From positions 5,317,001-5,381,000 of the forward strand of contig NZ_CP085135.1 of NCBI RefSeq assembly GCF_020616515.1: 64,000 nucleotides of DNA, in the 5' to 3' direction. Position numbers and translations under genes: made by a program. This stretch comes from Mesorhizobium sp. PAMC28654 (GTDB lineage: Bacteria; Pseudomonadota; Alphaproteobacteria; Rhizobiales; Rhizobiaceae). Positions 47,875-57,106 of the stretch are shown here, in pieces; the first letter of the stretch is position 1, and the number at the start of each line of letters is the position of its first letter. A model generated the notes under the pieces. It saw nothing but the letters and a program-made list of their open reading frames with translations, did no database searches and was not told the DNA's origin.

Positions 47875-49335
47875 CTAGAGATAGGGCGAGCCAAGCCATA
47901 GCAGCCGATCCAGCAGACGGATGACGAATGGCCGGGCCCTCAGCGCCTCGAGGGTTACGGGCGTGGCCGACGCCATGGCCGACCCGATCCGGTCTTCAAT
48001 CTGCGCGGCAAAGCCGGCGTCGAGAACCTCCAGGTCGATCTCAAAGTTCAGCCGCAGCGATCGGGCGTCTAGATTGGAGGAGCCGACATAGGCCCATACG
48101 CCGTCGATCGAAAGCAGCTTCGAATGATCGAAGGCGCCATTCGCGCGCCAGATGCGGCAATAATTCTTCAGGATCTGGTCGAACTGCGCGGTCATCGCAC
48201 GATCGACGAGGAACAGGTTGTTGACCGCCGGCACCACGACATCGATCTCGACGCCGCGCCTGGCCGCTGTCGTCAGCGCACTGATCAGTTCCCGGTCGGG
48301 CAGGAAATAGGGCGACATGATGCGGATCGATTTGCGGGCGACCGAGAAGGCGCCGATCAGCAGTTTGTGGTTCGTTTCGATGCTGCCGTCGGGGCCGGAG
48401 GCTACCGCCCGCGCCATCATCGGCAGGCCAGGGGCCGGCGAAAGCGGTGCTATCAGCCACTCGTCGCCCTTGAGCGGCTCGTTGGTGGCGAAGCGCCAGT
48501 CCCCGGCGGCGATCGAAAACAGGTCGGCCACGACCGGCCCGGTGACGTGAAAATGCGTGTCGTGGGCAGCGGCGGCGCCGACAAGCTCGGCCGAGAACGC
48601 CTTGCGGATGTTCATCCCGCCGGTAAAGGCAACCGCGCCGTCGATCACCAGGATTTTCCGGTGTGTCCTCAGATTGGCATAGGGCAGGCGCAGTCCCATG
48701 ACGATGTTGCCGTTGAAGAGGGCGGCGGTGACATTGGCGTCGCGCAGATGGCCGAGAATGCTGGGGACGGAGTAGCGGGCGCCGACCGCATCGATCAGCA
48801 CGCGCACGCTGACGCCGCGCCGCACAGCCTCGGCGAGCGCCTCGACGAAAAGCAGGCCGACGGTGTCATTGTCGAAGATGTATGTTTCAAGCAGGATGCT
48901 GCGCCGCGCGCCGCCAATCGCCGCGCACATGGCGGAATACGCCTCGTCACCCGTCCTCAAGACCGCAATTGCGTTTCCCGGGGTCAGGGCACGCCGCGCC
49001 ACCCTGTCGCCCAGTATCTTCAGGCCGGTGAAGCGCGGGCCATATTGCTCGATGACCAGGTTTTCGGCGGCCTCGGTGCGAAGCGCTTCGGCGGACGTTC
49101 CGCTGCCTGGAAGCAGGCGCTGCGCGCTGATCGACGCGCGACGAATGCGATTGATGCCCGCCACCGCATAGACCAGCACGCCGATGATCGGCGACAAGAG
49201 CATGACGCCGACCCACCCGGTGGCCGAGCGCACGTCCTCCTTGGTCATGGCGGCATGCGCGATGCCTACGGTCGCCATGACCACCGAGATGATCGCGAGA
49301 ATCTGAGGCCAGTGAGTCGCCAGTGTCTGCCACAT
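47875..49335 (-). CDS. Cardiolipin synthase-like phospholipase D-family protein
   Basis: 486 residues from the ATG at 49333-49335; the longer frame to 49587 is not protein-like. Two N-terminal membrane helices (ILAIISVVMATVGIAHAAM; WVGVMLLSPIIGVLVYAVAG), then two PLD half-domains with HKD motifs: THRKILVIDGAVAFTGG and DHSKLLSIDGVWAYVGSSN. This matches ClsA-type cardiolipin synthases, which join two phosphatidylglycerols at the inner membrane. The IS630 element sits exactly at its stop codon but leaves the protein complete (ending GSPYL). Confidence 0.85.
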   Translation of the reverse strand: MWQTLATHWPQILAIISVVMATVGIAHAAMTKEDVRSATGWVGVMLLSPIIGVLVYAVAGINRIRRASISAQRLLPGSGTSAEALRTEAAENLVIEQYGPRFTGLKILGDRVARRALTPGNAIAVLRTGDEAYSAMCAAIGGARRSILLETYIFDNDTVGLLFVEALAEAVRRGVSVRVLIDAVGARYSVPSILGHLRDANVTAALFNGNIVMGLRLPYANLRTHRKILVIDGAVAFTGGMNIRKAFSAELVGAAAAHDTHFHVTGPVVADLFSIAAGDWRFATNEPLKGDEWLIAPLSPAPGLPMMARAVASGPDGSIETNHKLLIGAFSVARKSIRIMSPYFLPDRELISALTTAARRGVEIDVVVPAVNNLFLVDRAMTAQFDQILKNYCRIWRANGAFDHSKLLSIDGVWAYVGSSNLDARSLRLNFEIDLEVLDAGFAAQIEDRIGSAMASATPVTLEALRARPFVIRLLDRLLWLGSPYL

Positions 49336-49459
49336 GGCCAAGACTATCGAGCGACCGGCTGCAGAACGCAATGCAATGCAACGCATCACGCTTCGCGTTG
49401 AGGCAGAAGCGACGCGGCTTGGAAGCCGCGGCCGATTCTGGGATCGTCCTCTCGGACCT

Positions 49460-51070
49460 TCAGTCCTGACGCAGGAAGGCGGCGTCCTCGCGCAGCACGA
49501 CAACGGTTGGCCTCTCGGCGGAGAAGCCGTCGCGTATTGCGGCTTCCAGTTCGGCGGTGCTTTGTGGGCTGGCGGTGAGACAGCCATAGGCTTCGGCGAG
49601 CTTGATGAAATCCGGATTGTGCTGGTTGACGCCGATGGTGGGGATGTCGCGGGCGATCATGCCGTCGCGGATCTGCGCGAGGCTGTCATTGTTCCAGAGC
49701 AGCACGACCAGCGGCAGCTTCTGCTCAACCGCGGTGCCGAGTTCCTGCAGCGTGAACTGGAAGCCGCCGTCACCGACGATCGCCATCACCGGCTGGTCCG
49801 GCGCCGCGATCTGTCCACCGATCGCCGCCGGCAAGGCATAGCCCAGCGTGCCGTAGCCTGCCGGGAAGAACCATTGTTTCGGCCTTTCTGTGGGAAAGAA
49901 GGCATACCCGGTATAGGCGAGCTGCGTCATGTCGGTGTAGACGACGCCATCGGCGGGCAGGGCGCGGCGCAGCGCGTCCAATACCTTGACGTGCTTGCGT
50001 TCCAGCGGGGTCAGTGCGGCCCGCTCGGTTGCCCGGACATTGGCGATTTCGTTCGAACCGTTGAAGCCACCGGCAGTGGCCTGGGGCAGGGCGGACAGGA
50101 TCATGTCGATCGCTTCGCTCGAATCGGCATGCAGCGCCACCGTCGTGTCATAGTCGCGAGCGAGAGCCGCCGCGTCGATGTCAATGCGGATGATCTTGCC
50201 GGTCATCGGCAGGGGACCGTCCAGCCAGATGTCGGGCTCCGCCAGCTCCGTGCCGATGCAAAGCACGACATCGGCGGAGGCGATCAGAGCCTGCGTGGCC
50301 GGCCGGTCCAGCGTGGCTTCCAGCGCGAGCGGATGCGAATCCGGGATCGCGCCCTTGCCGGCAATGGTCGGCACGACGGCGGCGCCCACCGTTTCCGCCA
50401 GCTTGCGTAATCTGTCGCTGGCGCCGAGACTGCCACCACCGGCGATGATCACCGGCCGCCTGGCGGACGCGAGCAGCTTTGCTGCCTCCAACGCATCCTC
50501 CGCGACAGGCGCCGGGCGGCCGCGCGCGGTGCGCCGCGTCACCGGCTTGTCGTCCATCGCCTTGAACACGTCGAGCGGAATGGAAATGTGCACGGGTCGC
50601 GGACGTCCGGTCTCGAATACGGCGAACGCGCGCGCCACCAGTTCGCGCACTTGCTCCGGATCGGAGGCGATCGCGGAAAACGCCGTCAGCGGCGCGGTCA
50701 CCTGTGACTGGTCCGTGATTTCATGCAGGCGCCCGCGCCCCATGCCGAGATCCTTGTTGGCGGCGACGCTCGAAATCAGCAGCACCGGCACGCTGTCCGA
50801 ATACGCCTGGCCGAGCGGGGTGGCGGCATTGGTGACACCTGGCCCCGAGATCAGCAGGCAGACGCCAGGGCGGCCGGACATGCGGGCATAGCCGTCGGCC
50901 ATGAAGCCGGCGCCCTGCTCATGGCGCACGCCGATGTGGCGGATGCCGGCGGCATTCATGCCGCGATAGGCTTCCAGCGTGTGGACGCCGGGCATGCCGA
51001 AGACCGTATCCACCCCATAGGCTCGCAAGAGCTGCATCAGCCGGCTGCCACAGGAAATCGCGTCGGACAT
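49460..51070 (-). CDS. ThDP-dependent decarboxylase, 5-guanidino-2-oxopentanoate decarboxylase-like
   Basis: 536 residues from the ATG at 51068-51070 with AAGAGA upstream. A three-domain acetolactate-synthase-fold enzyme: the pyrimidine-binding domain with catalytic Glu E51 in RHEQGAGFMADGYAR, a central domain with PVIIAGGGSLGAS, and the diphosphate domain with the GDG...N motif (VGDGGFQFTLQELG, then LWNND). The best fit I know is the AruI-type decarboxylase of the arginine transaminase pathway, which makes 4-guanidinobutanal; other ThDP lyases remain possible. Last gene of the gntR-led operon, 22 bases after the aldolase. Confidence 0.75.
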   Translation of the reverse strand: MSDAISCGSRLMQLLRAYGVDTVFGMPGVHTLEAYRGMNAAGIRHIGVRHEQGAGFMADGYARMSGRPGVCLLISGPGVTNAATPLGQAYSDSVPVLLISSVAANKDLGMGRGRLHEITDQSQVTAPLTAFSAIASDPEQVRELVARAFAVFETGRPRPVHISIPLDVFKAMDDKPVTRRTARGRPAPVAEDALEAAKLLASARRPVIIAGGGSLGASDRLRKLAETVGAAVVPTIAGKGAIPDSHPLALEATLDRPATQALIASADVVLCIGTELAEPDIWLDGPLPMTGKIIRIDIDAAALARDYDTTVALHADSSEAIDMILSALPQATAGGFNGSNEIANVRATERAALTPLERKHVKVLDALRRALPADGVVYTDMTQLAYTGYAFFPTERPKQWFFPAGYGTLGYALPAAIGGQIAAPDQPVMAIVGDGGFQFTLQELGTAVEQKLPLVVLLWNNDSLAQIRDGMIARDIPTIGVNQHNPDFIKLAEAYGCLTASPQSTAELEAAIRDGFSAERPTVVVLREDAAFLRQD

Positions 51071-51092
51071 TTTTATCTCTTTCTCTTCAGGT

Positions 51093-51812
51093 TCATTTCG
51101 CGGCGTCGGCGAGGCCGGACAGGATGGCACCATACTCGTCGGCAACGACGAGCAGACCGGCGCCGAGCTCCAGCGCGACCGTTCGCTCGGTTCGCGTCCA
51201 GGCCGGCATGATCCACGGCTTGCCCGCGGCGCTTGCCGCGGCGGCGATGCGCCGGATGGCCGCCTTGTCTTCGTCGGTGTTGCGATAGGCGCCGCGCCCG
51301 CTGTCCAGCGACAGGTCGCTCGGGCCGACGAACACGCCGTCGACCGTCGGCAACGCCAGGATGGCTTCGACGTCGTTCAGCGCGGCCGCCGACTCGATCA
51401 TCGGATAGCAGCGCGTGCCGATGTTTTCGCGCTCATAGTAGTCGGGCGAGACGACATTGTAGCGGGCAGGACGCGTGCCGGAAAAACTGCGATTGCCGAG
51501 CGGCGGGTATTTTGCCGAAAGCGTGACCTTGCGCGCATGTTCGAGGTCGCCGATATGCGGAATGATGACGCTGTCGCAGCCCATGTCGAGCGCCTGCTGG
51601 ATGGGGATCGCTTCAGGCCCGAGCACCTTGGCGTGCATTTTCATGCCCAGCGCCTTGCCGAGCGCGACGATGCGGTCGGTGGCCTCGAGGTCGAAGAGGC
51701 CGTGCTCGATGTCGAGCACGATATGCCGGTAGCCGATGTCATGGGCGATCTCCATCATCGCCTGATGCGGGGTCGACAGCCAGACGGCGAAATCATCGAT
51801 CTGCTCAGCCAT
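51093..51812 (-). CDS. HpcH/HpaI-family aldolase
   Basis: 239 residues, a TIM-barrel class II pyruvate-type aldolase. Family motifs: LDIEHGLFDLEAT near the N-terminus, a metal-binding Glu in YPMIESAAALNDVEAI and Asp in FVGPSDLSLDSG. It splits or forms 2-keto-3-hydroxy acids releasing pyruvate or a related enolate. It overlaps the RraA-like gene by 8 bases and precedes the ThDP decarboxylase, so it probably acts in the same catabolic route. Substrate unknown. Confidence 0.88.
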   Translation of the reverse strand: MAEQIDDFAVWLSTPHQAMMEIAHDIGYRHIVLDIEHGLFDLEATDRIVALGKALGMKMHAKVLGPEAIPIQQALDMGCDSVIIPHIGDLEHARKVTLSAKYPPLGNRSFSGTRPARYNVVSPDYYERENIGTRCYPMIESAAALNDVEAILALPTVDGVFVGPSDLSLDSGRGAYRNTDEDKAAIRRIAAAASAAGKPWIMPAWTRTERTVALELGAGLLVVADEYGAILSGLADAAK

Positions 51813-52500
51813 GCGGCGCCTGGTCCTTCTTGTTGCGTTCGGCGATCATGCCGTCGATGTCCACGAGATCCTGCAGGCGTGCACCGGCCTCGATTTTTCG
51901 TACCCAGCTGCCTTCATCCTCCTGGTCGAACAGCGCCACGGACGTCACGCCCTCGACCTGATTGGGCGGCAGCACGAGGATGCCGCAATCGTCGGCGAGC
52001 ACCGCGTCACCAGGGTTGACGGCGACGCCGCCGCAACTGACGGGAATGTTGAAGCCGCCACCCAGATTGAGCAGCTTGGTGGTGATCGGCGACACGCCAC
52101 GAGCCCAGGTCGGCACGCCGGCGGCGCGGATGGCGGCGGGGTCGGTGACGACGCCATCGATGATGACGCCCGCGAGGCCGCGCACCTTGGCCACCGCCGC
52201 CATGAAGCCGCCCCACGGCGCATGCCGCTCATCGCCGGCACGGTCGATCACCAGTATGTCGCCTGGCCGCACGCGGTCCATCGCGTAATAGAGCAGCGTG
52301 GAATCGGCGCCGGGGATCGACACCGTCACAGCGGTTCCGGCAACGCGGACGCCGTCGATCAGCGGCCGGATGTCGGTGCGCATGAAGCGGTCGTGGAGAT
52401 AATGACCGACGGTCGCGGCTTCGACCTTTGCAAGACGCTCGACCAGCGAGCGATCGAGCAAGGGAGGGATCTGTTCGATCCTGTAGGAACGTATGCTCAT
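51805..52500 (-). CDS. RraA-like / 4-hydroxy-4-methyl-2-oxoglutarate aldolase-family protein
   Basis: 231 residues from the ATG at 52498-52500 (AGGA 8 bases upstream); the longer frame to 52695 runs into the ABC ATPase gene. Conserved RraA/HMG-aldolase features: an alpha/beta sandwich with RPGDILVIDRAGDERHAPWG, GVIIDGVVTDPAAIRAAGVP (the metal-binding Asp and Arg region) and DAVLADDCGILVLPP. Most relatives of this kind are aldolases or decarboxylases of keto acids, not RNase E regulators. It lies between the importer genes and the aldolase. Confidence 0.85.
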   Translation of the reverse strand: MSIRSYRIEQIPPLLDRSLVERLAKVEAATVGHYLHDRFMRTDIRPLIDGVRVAGTAVTVSIPGADSTLLYYAMDRVRPGDILVIDRAGDERHAPWGGFMAAVAKVRGLAGVIIDGVVTDPAAIRAAGVPTWARGVSPITTKLLNLGGGFNIPVSCGGVAVNPGDAVLADDCGILVLPPNQVEGVTSVALFDQEDEGSWVRKIEAGARLQDLVDIDGMIAERNKKDQAPHG

Positions 52501-52508
52501 CAAATATC

Positions 52509-53627
52509 CTAGTCTTTCAGGAGGTGAATGGCTGCCGAGGGGCAGGAGACCGTGACCGGTTGCCCGATGGCGACCGTATCCGCGCCGTCGGCGTTGCGCG
52601 CGCGTACGGTAATGGTTTCTCCGCTGGCGAGACGGACGGCATAAAGCCGGTCGGTGCCGATGTAGACGGTTCCGGCGACCGACCCGGCGAAGCATGTGGC
52701 CGCGGATCCGGCGGGCGAGGCAAAGCTCAATGCTTCGGGGCGGACGGCGAGGGTGCAGGATTGATCGACATCGAACCTCCTGTCCGCGCGCAGCGAAAAG
52801 GCGGCGCCGCCGGCCTCGACTTCGAAAAGGCCGTCGCGCTTGCCGCTTACCGTGGCCGCCAGCATGTTCATGTCGCCGATGAAGCCGGCGGTGAAGCGAT
52901 CCGCGGGACGTTCGTAGATGCCGATGGGATCGTCGACCTGCCGCACCAGGCCTGCGCTCATGACCGCAATGCGGTCCGACATGGTCAGCGCTTCTTCCTG
53001 GTCGTGGGTCACGAAGACGAAGGTGATGCCCAGCCTGCGCTGCATCTCCTTCACCTCGAGCTGCATCTCGCGCCGCAGTTTCAGGTCCAGTGCGCCGAAA
53101 GGTTCGTCGAGCAGGAGTACGGACGGCTCATTGACGAGGGCGCGCGCCAGCGCCACGCGCTGCTGCTGGCCGCCCGACAATTCCGACGGCTTGCGCTTGG
53201 CAGCGTGGCGCATGCGGACTAGGTCTAGCGCGGCGCAGACCCGGTCACCGCAGTCCGCGCGCGGCACGCGTTTGACCGCCAGGCCGAAGGCGACATTGTC
53301 CTCGACGCTCAGATGCGGGAACAGCGCGTAACTCTGGAAGACCGTGTTCACGTTGCGCAGATGCGCCGGAAGGTCGGAGACATCCTGGCCCTGCAGCAGA
53401 ATCCTGCCCTTGGTTGGTGTCTCGAAGCCGGCGATCATGCGCAGCGTCGTCGTCTTGCCGCAGCCGGACGGACCGAGGAACGTGAAGAACTCACCCGTCG
53501 CGATGGTCAGGTTCATGTCGTCGACAGCCAGTTGGCCTGACGCTCTGTCGAACGCCTTGCTGACGCCGATCAACTCGATCGCCGGGCGGCCCGTGGCGCC
53601 CGCGAGGGTTTTCTGCTTGATGGTCAT
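52509..53627 (-). CDS. Polyamine/amine-type ABC transporter ATP-binding protein, second system
   Basis: 372 residues with Walker [10 protein letters not shown], signature [17 protein letters not shown], Walker B VLLLDEPFGALD and switch [11 protein letters not shown]; a TOBE domain occupies the C-terminal ~100 residues. It is a PotA relative of the ATPase at 7.1 kb but diverged from it, and belongs to a separate operon. It energises the two permeases encoded upstream in the same transcript. Confidence 0.92.
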   Translation of the reverse strand: MTIKQKTLAGATGRPAIELIGVSKAFDRASGQLAVDDMNLTIATGEFFTFLGPSGCGKTTTLRMIAGFETPTKGRILLQGQDVSDLPAHLRNVNTVFQSYALFPHLSVEDNVAFGLAVKRVPRADCGDRVCAALDLVRMRHAAKRKPSELSGGQQQRVALARALVNEPSVLLLDEPFGALDLKLRREMQLEVKEMQRRLGITFVFVTHDQEEALTMSDRIAVMSAGLVRQVDDPIGIYERPADRFTAGFIGDMNMLAATVSGKRDGLFEVEAGGAAFSLRADRRFDVDQSCTLAVRPEALSFASPAGSAATCFAGSVAGTVYIGTDRLYAVRLASGETITVRARNADGADTVAIGQPVTVSCPSAAIHLLKD

Positions 53628-53702
53628 CTACAAATCCGGCTTGTTGCGATGCGGCTCCAGGCCAGGCGGCAGGAGCCGCCAGGCTTTTCGCGGTTCGGCC
53701 CG

Positions 53703-54731
53703 CTATTGCGCCGTTTTCACCTTCGTCCAGCCGTCCTGGTAGAGTTTCGTGGCATCGCCGGTGTCGAGGATGAAGTCGACTTTCTTGAGCGAATCCGCCG
53801 GCGGATAAATCGCTACGTTGCCGGAAACCTCCTTCGGCAACAGCGCCTTGGCGGCGTCGATCACCGTTGCCGATTTGCTGAGATTGGCTGCCTTGGCGGC
53901 GACCTCCGGTCGCATGATATAGTCGATGAACTTGTGGGCGGCATCGACATTCCTGGCGCTCTTGGGGATCGCAAATCCGTCGATCCACATCGAGCCACCC
54001 TCTTGCGGGATCACGTAGCGCACATTCGGGCTCTCGCTGAGGATCTGCGTGATGTTGCCATTCCAGGCCTCGACGATGCAAGCTTCGCCGGACGCCACCA
54101 GCTCGGCGAAGTTGGTGCTGTTGTAGCCGCCGAGCACTTTCTTCTGCTCGATCAGCGATTGCGTCGCCTTTTCGATCTCGGCCGCGTTCGTGGTGCCCGC
54201 CCGGAAGCCGTTGACCTGGAGGCCGACGATATAGGCGGCCAGCATGTTGTCCAGCATGTAGACGCGGCCTTGATACTGGGGGTCCCACATCGCCTTCCAA
54301 CTGGTGATCGGCTGCTTCACGCAATCGGTGTTGTAGGCGAGCCCGGTGGTGCCCCAGATGTAAGGCACGGAGTATTTCTGGCCGGCATCGTAGGAGACGT
54401 TCTTGAAGTCCGCCGAAAGGTTGGAGAGATTGGGTATCTTGGAATGGTCGAGTTCCTGCAACAGCCCCTGCTTCGACAAGACCTGCACGGTGTACTGGCT
54501 TGGCTCGATCAGGTCGAAGCCCGAGGCGCCCGCGGAGAGCTTGGCCATCATGGTCTCGTTGGAATCGTAGGTGTCCATCGTCGTGGCAATGCCGGTTTCC
54601 TTGGCGAAATCGTCGACGATTTCCTGCGGCAACTCGCTTGCCCAGGCGTATATGTGCAGTTCCTCGGCGGAGGCGGCCAGGCTGGCAGCCAGCAGCGCCG
54701 TGGTGGCGAGAAGCAGTTTGTATTTCATCAT
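53703..54731 (-). CDS. Polyamine/amine-type ABC transporter substrate-binding protein, second system
   Basis: 342 residues with a signal peptide (KYKLLLATTALLAASLAASA). The mature protein starts EELHIYAWASELPQEIVDDF, as in PotD-type proteins. Pocket-region segments such as TYDSNETMMAKL and SVPYIWGTTGLAYN match the family, but it is clearly different from the two binding proteins at 10-12 kb. The operon's arginine-like catabolic genes suggest a guanidino or polyamine ligand. Start at ATG 54729-54731 with AAGGGG 8 bases upstream. Confidence 0.9.
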   Translation of the reverse strand: MMKYKLLLATTALLAASLAASAEELHIYAWASELPQEIVDDFAKETGIATTMDTYDSNETMMAKLSAGASGFDLIEPSQYTVQVLSKQGLLQELDHSKIPNLSNLSADFKNVSYDAGQKYSVPYIWGTTGLAYNTDCVKQPITSWKAMWDPQYQGRVYMLDNMLAAYIVGLQVNGFRAGTTNAAEIEKATQSLIEQKKVLGGYNSTNFAELVASGEACIVEAWNGNITQILSESPNVRYVIPQEGGSMWIDGFAIPKSARNVDAAHKFIDYIMRPEVAAKAANLSKSATVIDAAKALLPKEVSGNVAIYPPADSLKKVDFILDTGDATKLYQDGWTKVKTAQ

Positions 54732-54766
54732 GGCAGTTCCCCTTTGTTTTGGGCGCGTCTAGCGGC

Positions 54767-55552
54767 CTAGCGCACCGTCTTTAGATAGCGTCCCAGCACC
54801 AGCAGGATCGCCAGCACGTTGACGCCGATGAGAATGGTGCCGAGCGCGTTGATCTTGGGAGTGAGCCCTGTCTTGAGCATCGCGTAGATCTGGATCGGCA
54901 GCGGCGTCGTTCCGACGCCTGACACGAAGGTCGACATGACGAAGTTGTCGAAGGAAATGACAAGCGAAAGCAGGACCGCGGACAGTATGGCGGGCGCCAG
55001 CAGCGGCAGCGTGACGCGCATGAAGATCTGCGCGCTGTTGGCGCCGAGATCCGCGGCCGCCTCGTCGAGACGGGGGTCCAGTCCGGCCGCGGCGGCGCGC
55101 ACGATAAGGAAGGTGAACGGCGCCGAAACAAGCGTGTGTCCGGCGACCAGCGTGGAATAGCCCAGTGTGACGCCCGACCAGACGGTGGCAACCAGCAGCC
55201 CGACCGCCAGCACGATCTCGGGCAGAACCAATGGCGCGATCAGGACGGTGGAGAACAGGTTCTTGGCGGGGAATTTCCGCTTTACAACCGCGAGCGCAGC
55301 GCTGGTGCCGATCACCGTGCTCAACAGCGCCGAGATGGACGCCACGAAGGCGCTGACCTTGATGCTTGCCTGCAAACCACGGTCGCTGAAGACCTGCGCG
55401 TACCAGTCGAGCGAGAACCCGGTCCAGACCACCGTGGAGCGGCCGCTGTTGAACGAATAGACGACCAGGATCACCAACGGCGCGAACAGGAATACATAGC
55501 CGGCGAATGTCAGTACGGGCACGAACAGCGATGACGGTCGGAATCTTGTCAT
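54767..55552 (-). CDS. ABC transporter permease, PotC-like, second system
   Basis: 261 residues. Hydrophobic start LFVPVLTFAGYVFLFAPLVI, about six helices, and the EAA loop DEAAADLGANSAQIFMRVTL preceding PLLAPAILSAVLL. It overlaps the preceding permease gene by 4 bases (ATGA) and is followed 35 bases later by the binding protein. Confidence 0.9.
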   Translation of the reverse strand: MTRFRPSSLFVPVLTFAGYVFLFAPLVILVVYSFNSGRSTVVWTGFSLDWYAQVFSDRGLQASIKVSAFVASISALLSTVIGTSAALAVVKRKFPAKNLFSTVLIAPLVLPEIVLAVGLLVATVWSGVTLGYSTLVAGHTLVSAPFTFLIVRAAAAGLDPRLDEAAADLGANSAQIFMRVTLPLLAPAILSAVLLSLVISFDNFVMSTFVSGVGTTPLPIQIYAMLKTGLTPKINALGTILIGVNVLAILLVLGRYLKTVR

Positions 55553-56406
55553 GCCCGCGCCGCCTCGACCCGGCTGAGCAGCCGCATGTAGAAGACGATC
55601 ACCACCGACGACAGCACCAGCATCACCACCGACACGGCCGCACCGAGCGGGATGTTGCGAAATTCGAGGAACAGCTGAACGATCAGATTGCCGAGAATGA
55701 TGCTCTTGCCGCCGCCGAGCAGAACGGGAATGGCATAGACGCCCATGGCCGGCACGAACACGAACAGGATCGCCGCCATGACGCCGGGCAGCGAAAGCGG
55801 AAAAGTTACCCGCCAGAACGCCTCCAAAGGGCTGGCGCCGAGGTCGTTGGCGGCCTCGATCAGGCGGCGGTCGATGCTGTTCAGCGAAGCATAGATCGGC
55901 AGAACGGTGGTCGGCAGGAAGGCATAGAGCATGCCGACCAGCACCGCCGGATAGGTGCCGATCATGCGGATGGGCTCATCGACAATTCCAACTCCAGTCA
56001 GAATTCCATTGAGCGTGCCGTTGCGGCCGAGCAGCACCATCCAGCTCGACATGCGGATCATGAAATCGACCCAGAACGGAATGAGCAGCAGCGCCAGCAG
56101 CAGAGTGGCATAGCGACCGGCGCGAAAGACGATGAAATAGGCGATCGGGTAGCCAAGCAGGACCGAGATTGCCGTCGAGGCGAAGGCAAGGCGCAGCGAA
56201 TTGAGGAAGATCGGCAGGTAGGTCGCCTGGAACAGCTCGCGGTAGCTGTCAAGCGTGAAGCCGGTGACGACAGCGCCATAGGCGTCGCGCCCGGCGAAGC
56301 TGTAGGCGACGACGATGAACAGCGGAATGGCCAGCAGCAGCACGGCCATGATCAGCGAAGGAGCGAGCATCGCCAGCGTGGTCAGGCTGTATGCTCGCTG
56401 GCTCAT
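55549..56406 (-). CDS. ABC transporter permease, PotB-like, second system
   Basis: 285 residues from the ATG at 56404-56406, 1 base after the gntR stop; a frame start at 56460 lies inside gntR and is unlikely. Helices start with LTTLAMLAPSLIMAVLLLAI. The EAA loop reads EAANDLGASPLEAFWRVTFP. First transporter gene of the operon. Confidence 0.9.
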   Translation of the reverse strand: MSQRAYSLTTLAMLAPSLIMAVLLLAIPLFIVVAYSFAGRDAYGAVVTGFTLDSYRELFQATYLPIFLNSLRLAFASTAISVLLGYPIAYFIVFRAGRYATLLLALLLIPFWVDFMIRMSSWMVLLGRNGTLNGILTGVGIVDEPIRMIGTYPAVLVGMLYAFLPTTVLPIYASLNSIDRRLIEAANDLGASPLEAFWRVTFPLSLPGVMAAILFVFVPAMGVYAIPVLLGGGKSIILGNLIVQLFLEFRNIPLGAAVSVVMLVLSSVVIVFYMRLLSRVEAARA

Positions 56407-56407
56407 C

Positions 56408-57097
56408 TCATGCCTCCGTCGTCTGCCTTGCGGGCGGCACCTTGGCGGGGCGCACCACATCCACCACCCCGCTGATCGTCAGGTGATCGCGCATGGCCCG
56501 CTCGGCGCGATCGGGATCATGCGCTTCCAGCGCCGAGCGGATGGCATCGAAATTGTCGAGCTCGTCCTGCATCAACGTTACCGGCATATGCGAGACGTAG
56601 AGGCTGCGCACGGACAGCGCGTAGAGGCGCGTCAAGGCCTGGGCGAGATAATGGTTGCCGCTCGCCTGTGCCACGAGCCGATGCATGCGTTCGTCGATGC
56701 CGAGATGCCAGTTTATGTCCGGCTGTCGCTCGTCCACTCCGGCCCGTGCCTCCGACATCAGCGCAGCGAACTCGGCAAGCTGCGCCTGCGTGATGCGCAC
56801 GGCAGCCATCCGCACGGAAAGGATTTCCGACTGCAGGCGGAATTCATGCAGGTGGAAGAAGTCGGAAGCCGATGTCGCCGACACGAAATAGCCGCGCTGC
56901 GGCACCGACAGGACGAGGTCCTCCTGCGCGAGACGCTGCAGTGCCTCCCGCAGCGGTGTGCGCCCGACCGAGAGCATTTCCATGCATTCACGTTCGTTGA
57001 TCGGCGAGCCGGGTTTCAAATCGGCGCGAATGATGGCGGTCCGCAGCCCCTCATAGGCGGTGTCGCTTTGGCGTTTCTTGGGTGCGCTTGCGAGCAT
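56408..57097 (-). CDS. GntR-family regulator, FadR/FCD subfamily
   Basis: 229 residues. An N-terminal winged helix-turn-helix (AYEGLRTAIIRADLKPGSPI; LSVGRTPLREALQRLAQEDL, the GntR signature) followed by an FCD domain with the metal/ligand His and Arg positions in NWHLGIDERMHRLVAQASGN. It heads an eight-gene operon encoding an amine importer and keto-acid-processing enzymes. A 26-bp palindrome lies 10 bases before its ATG, so autorepression is very likely; inducer probably the imported compound or a keto-acid derivative. Confidence 0.92.
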   Translation of the reverse strand: MLASAPKKRQSDTAYEGLRTAIIRADLKPGSPINERECMEMLSVGRTPLREALQRLAQEDLVLSVPQRGYFVSATSASDFFHLHEFRLQSEILSVRMAAVRITQAQLAEFAALMSEARAGVDERQPDINWHLGIDERMHRLVAQASGNHYLAQALTRLYALSVRSLYVSHMPVTLMQDELDNFDAIRSALEAHDPDRAERAMRDHLTISGVVDVVRPAKVPPARQTTEA

Positions 57098-57106
57098 TGG
57101 TTGCCA

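Larger units (their letters stand above)
46822..47875 (-). mobile_element. IS630-family insertion sequence
   Basis: About 1054 bp flanked by the TA target duplication typical of IS630/mariner elements (46820-46821 and 47876-47877). Terminal repeats begin GAGCAGAATCTGA on the left and, inverted, GAGCAAAATCCGA on the right (12 of the first 15 positions match). It carries a transposase in two frames. It is inserted at the stop codon of the cardiolipin-synthase-like gene, and the stop (TAG) is preserved because the IS also begins with G. Confidence 0.88.

Noticed and set aside
48124..49401. 425-residue plus-strand frame opposite the cardiolipin-synthase-like gene
   Set aside because: Antisense shadow; the PLD motifs are on the minus strand.
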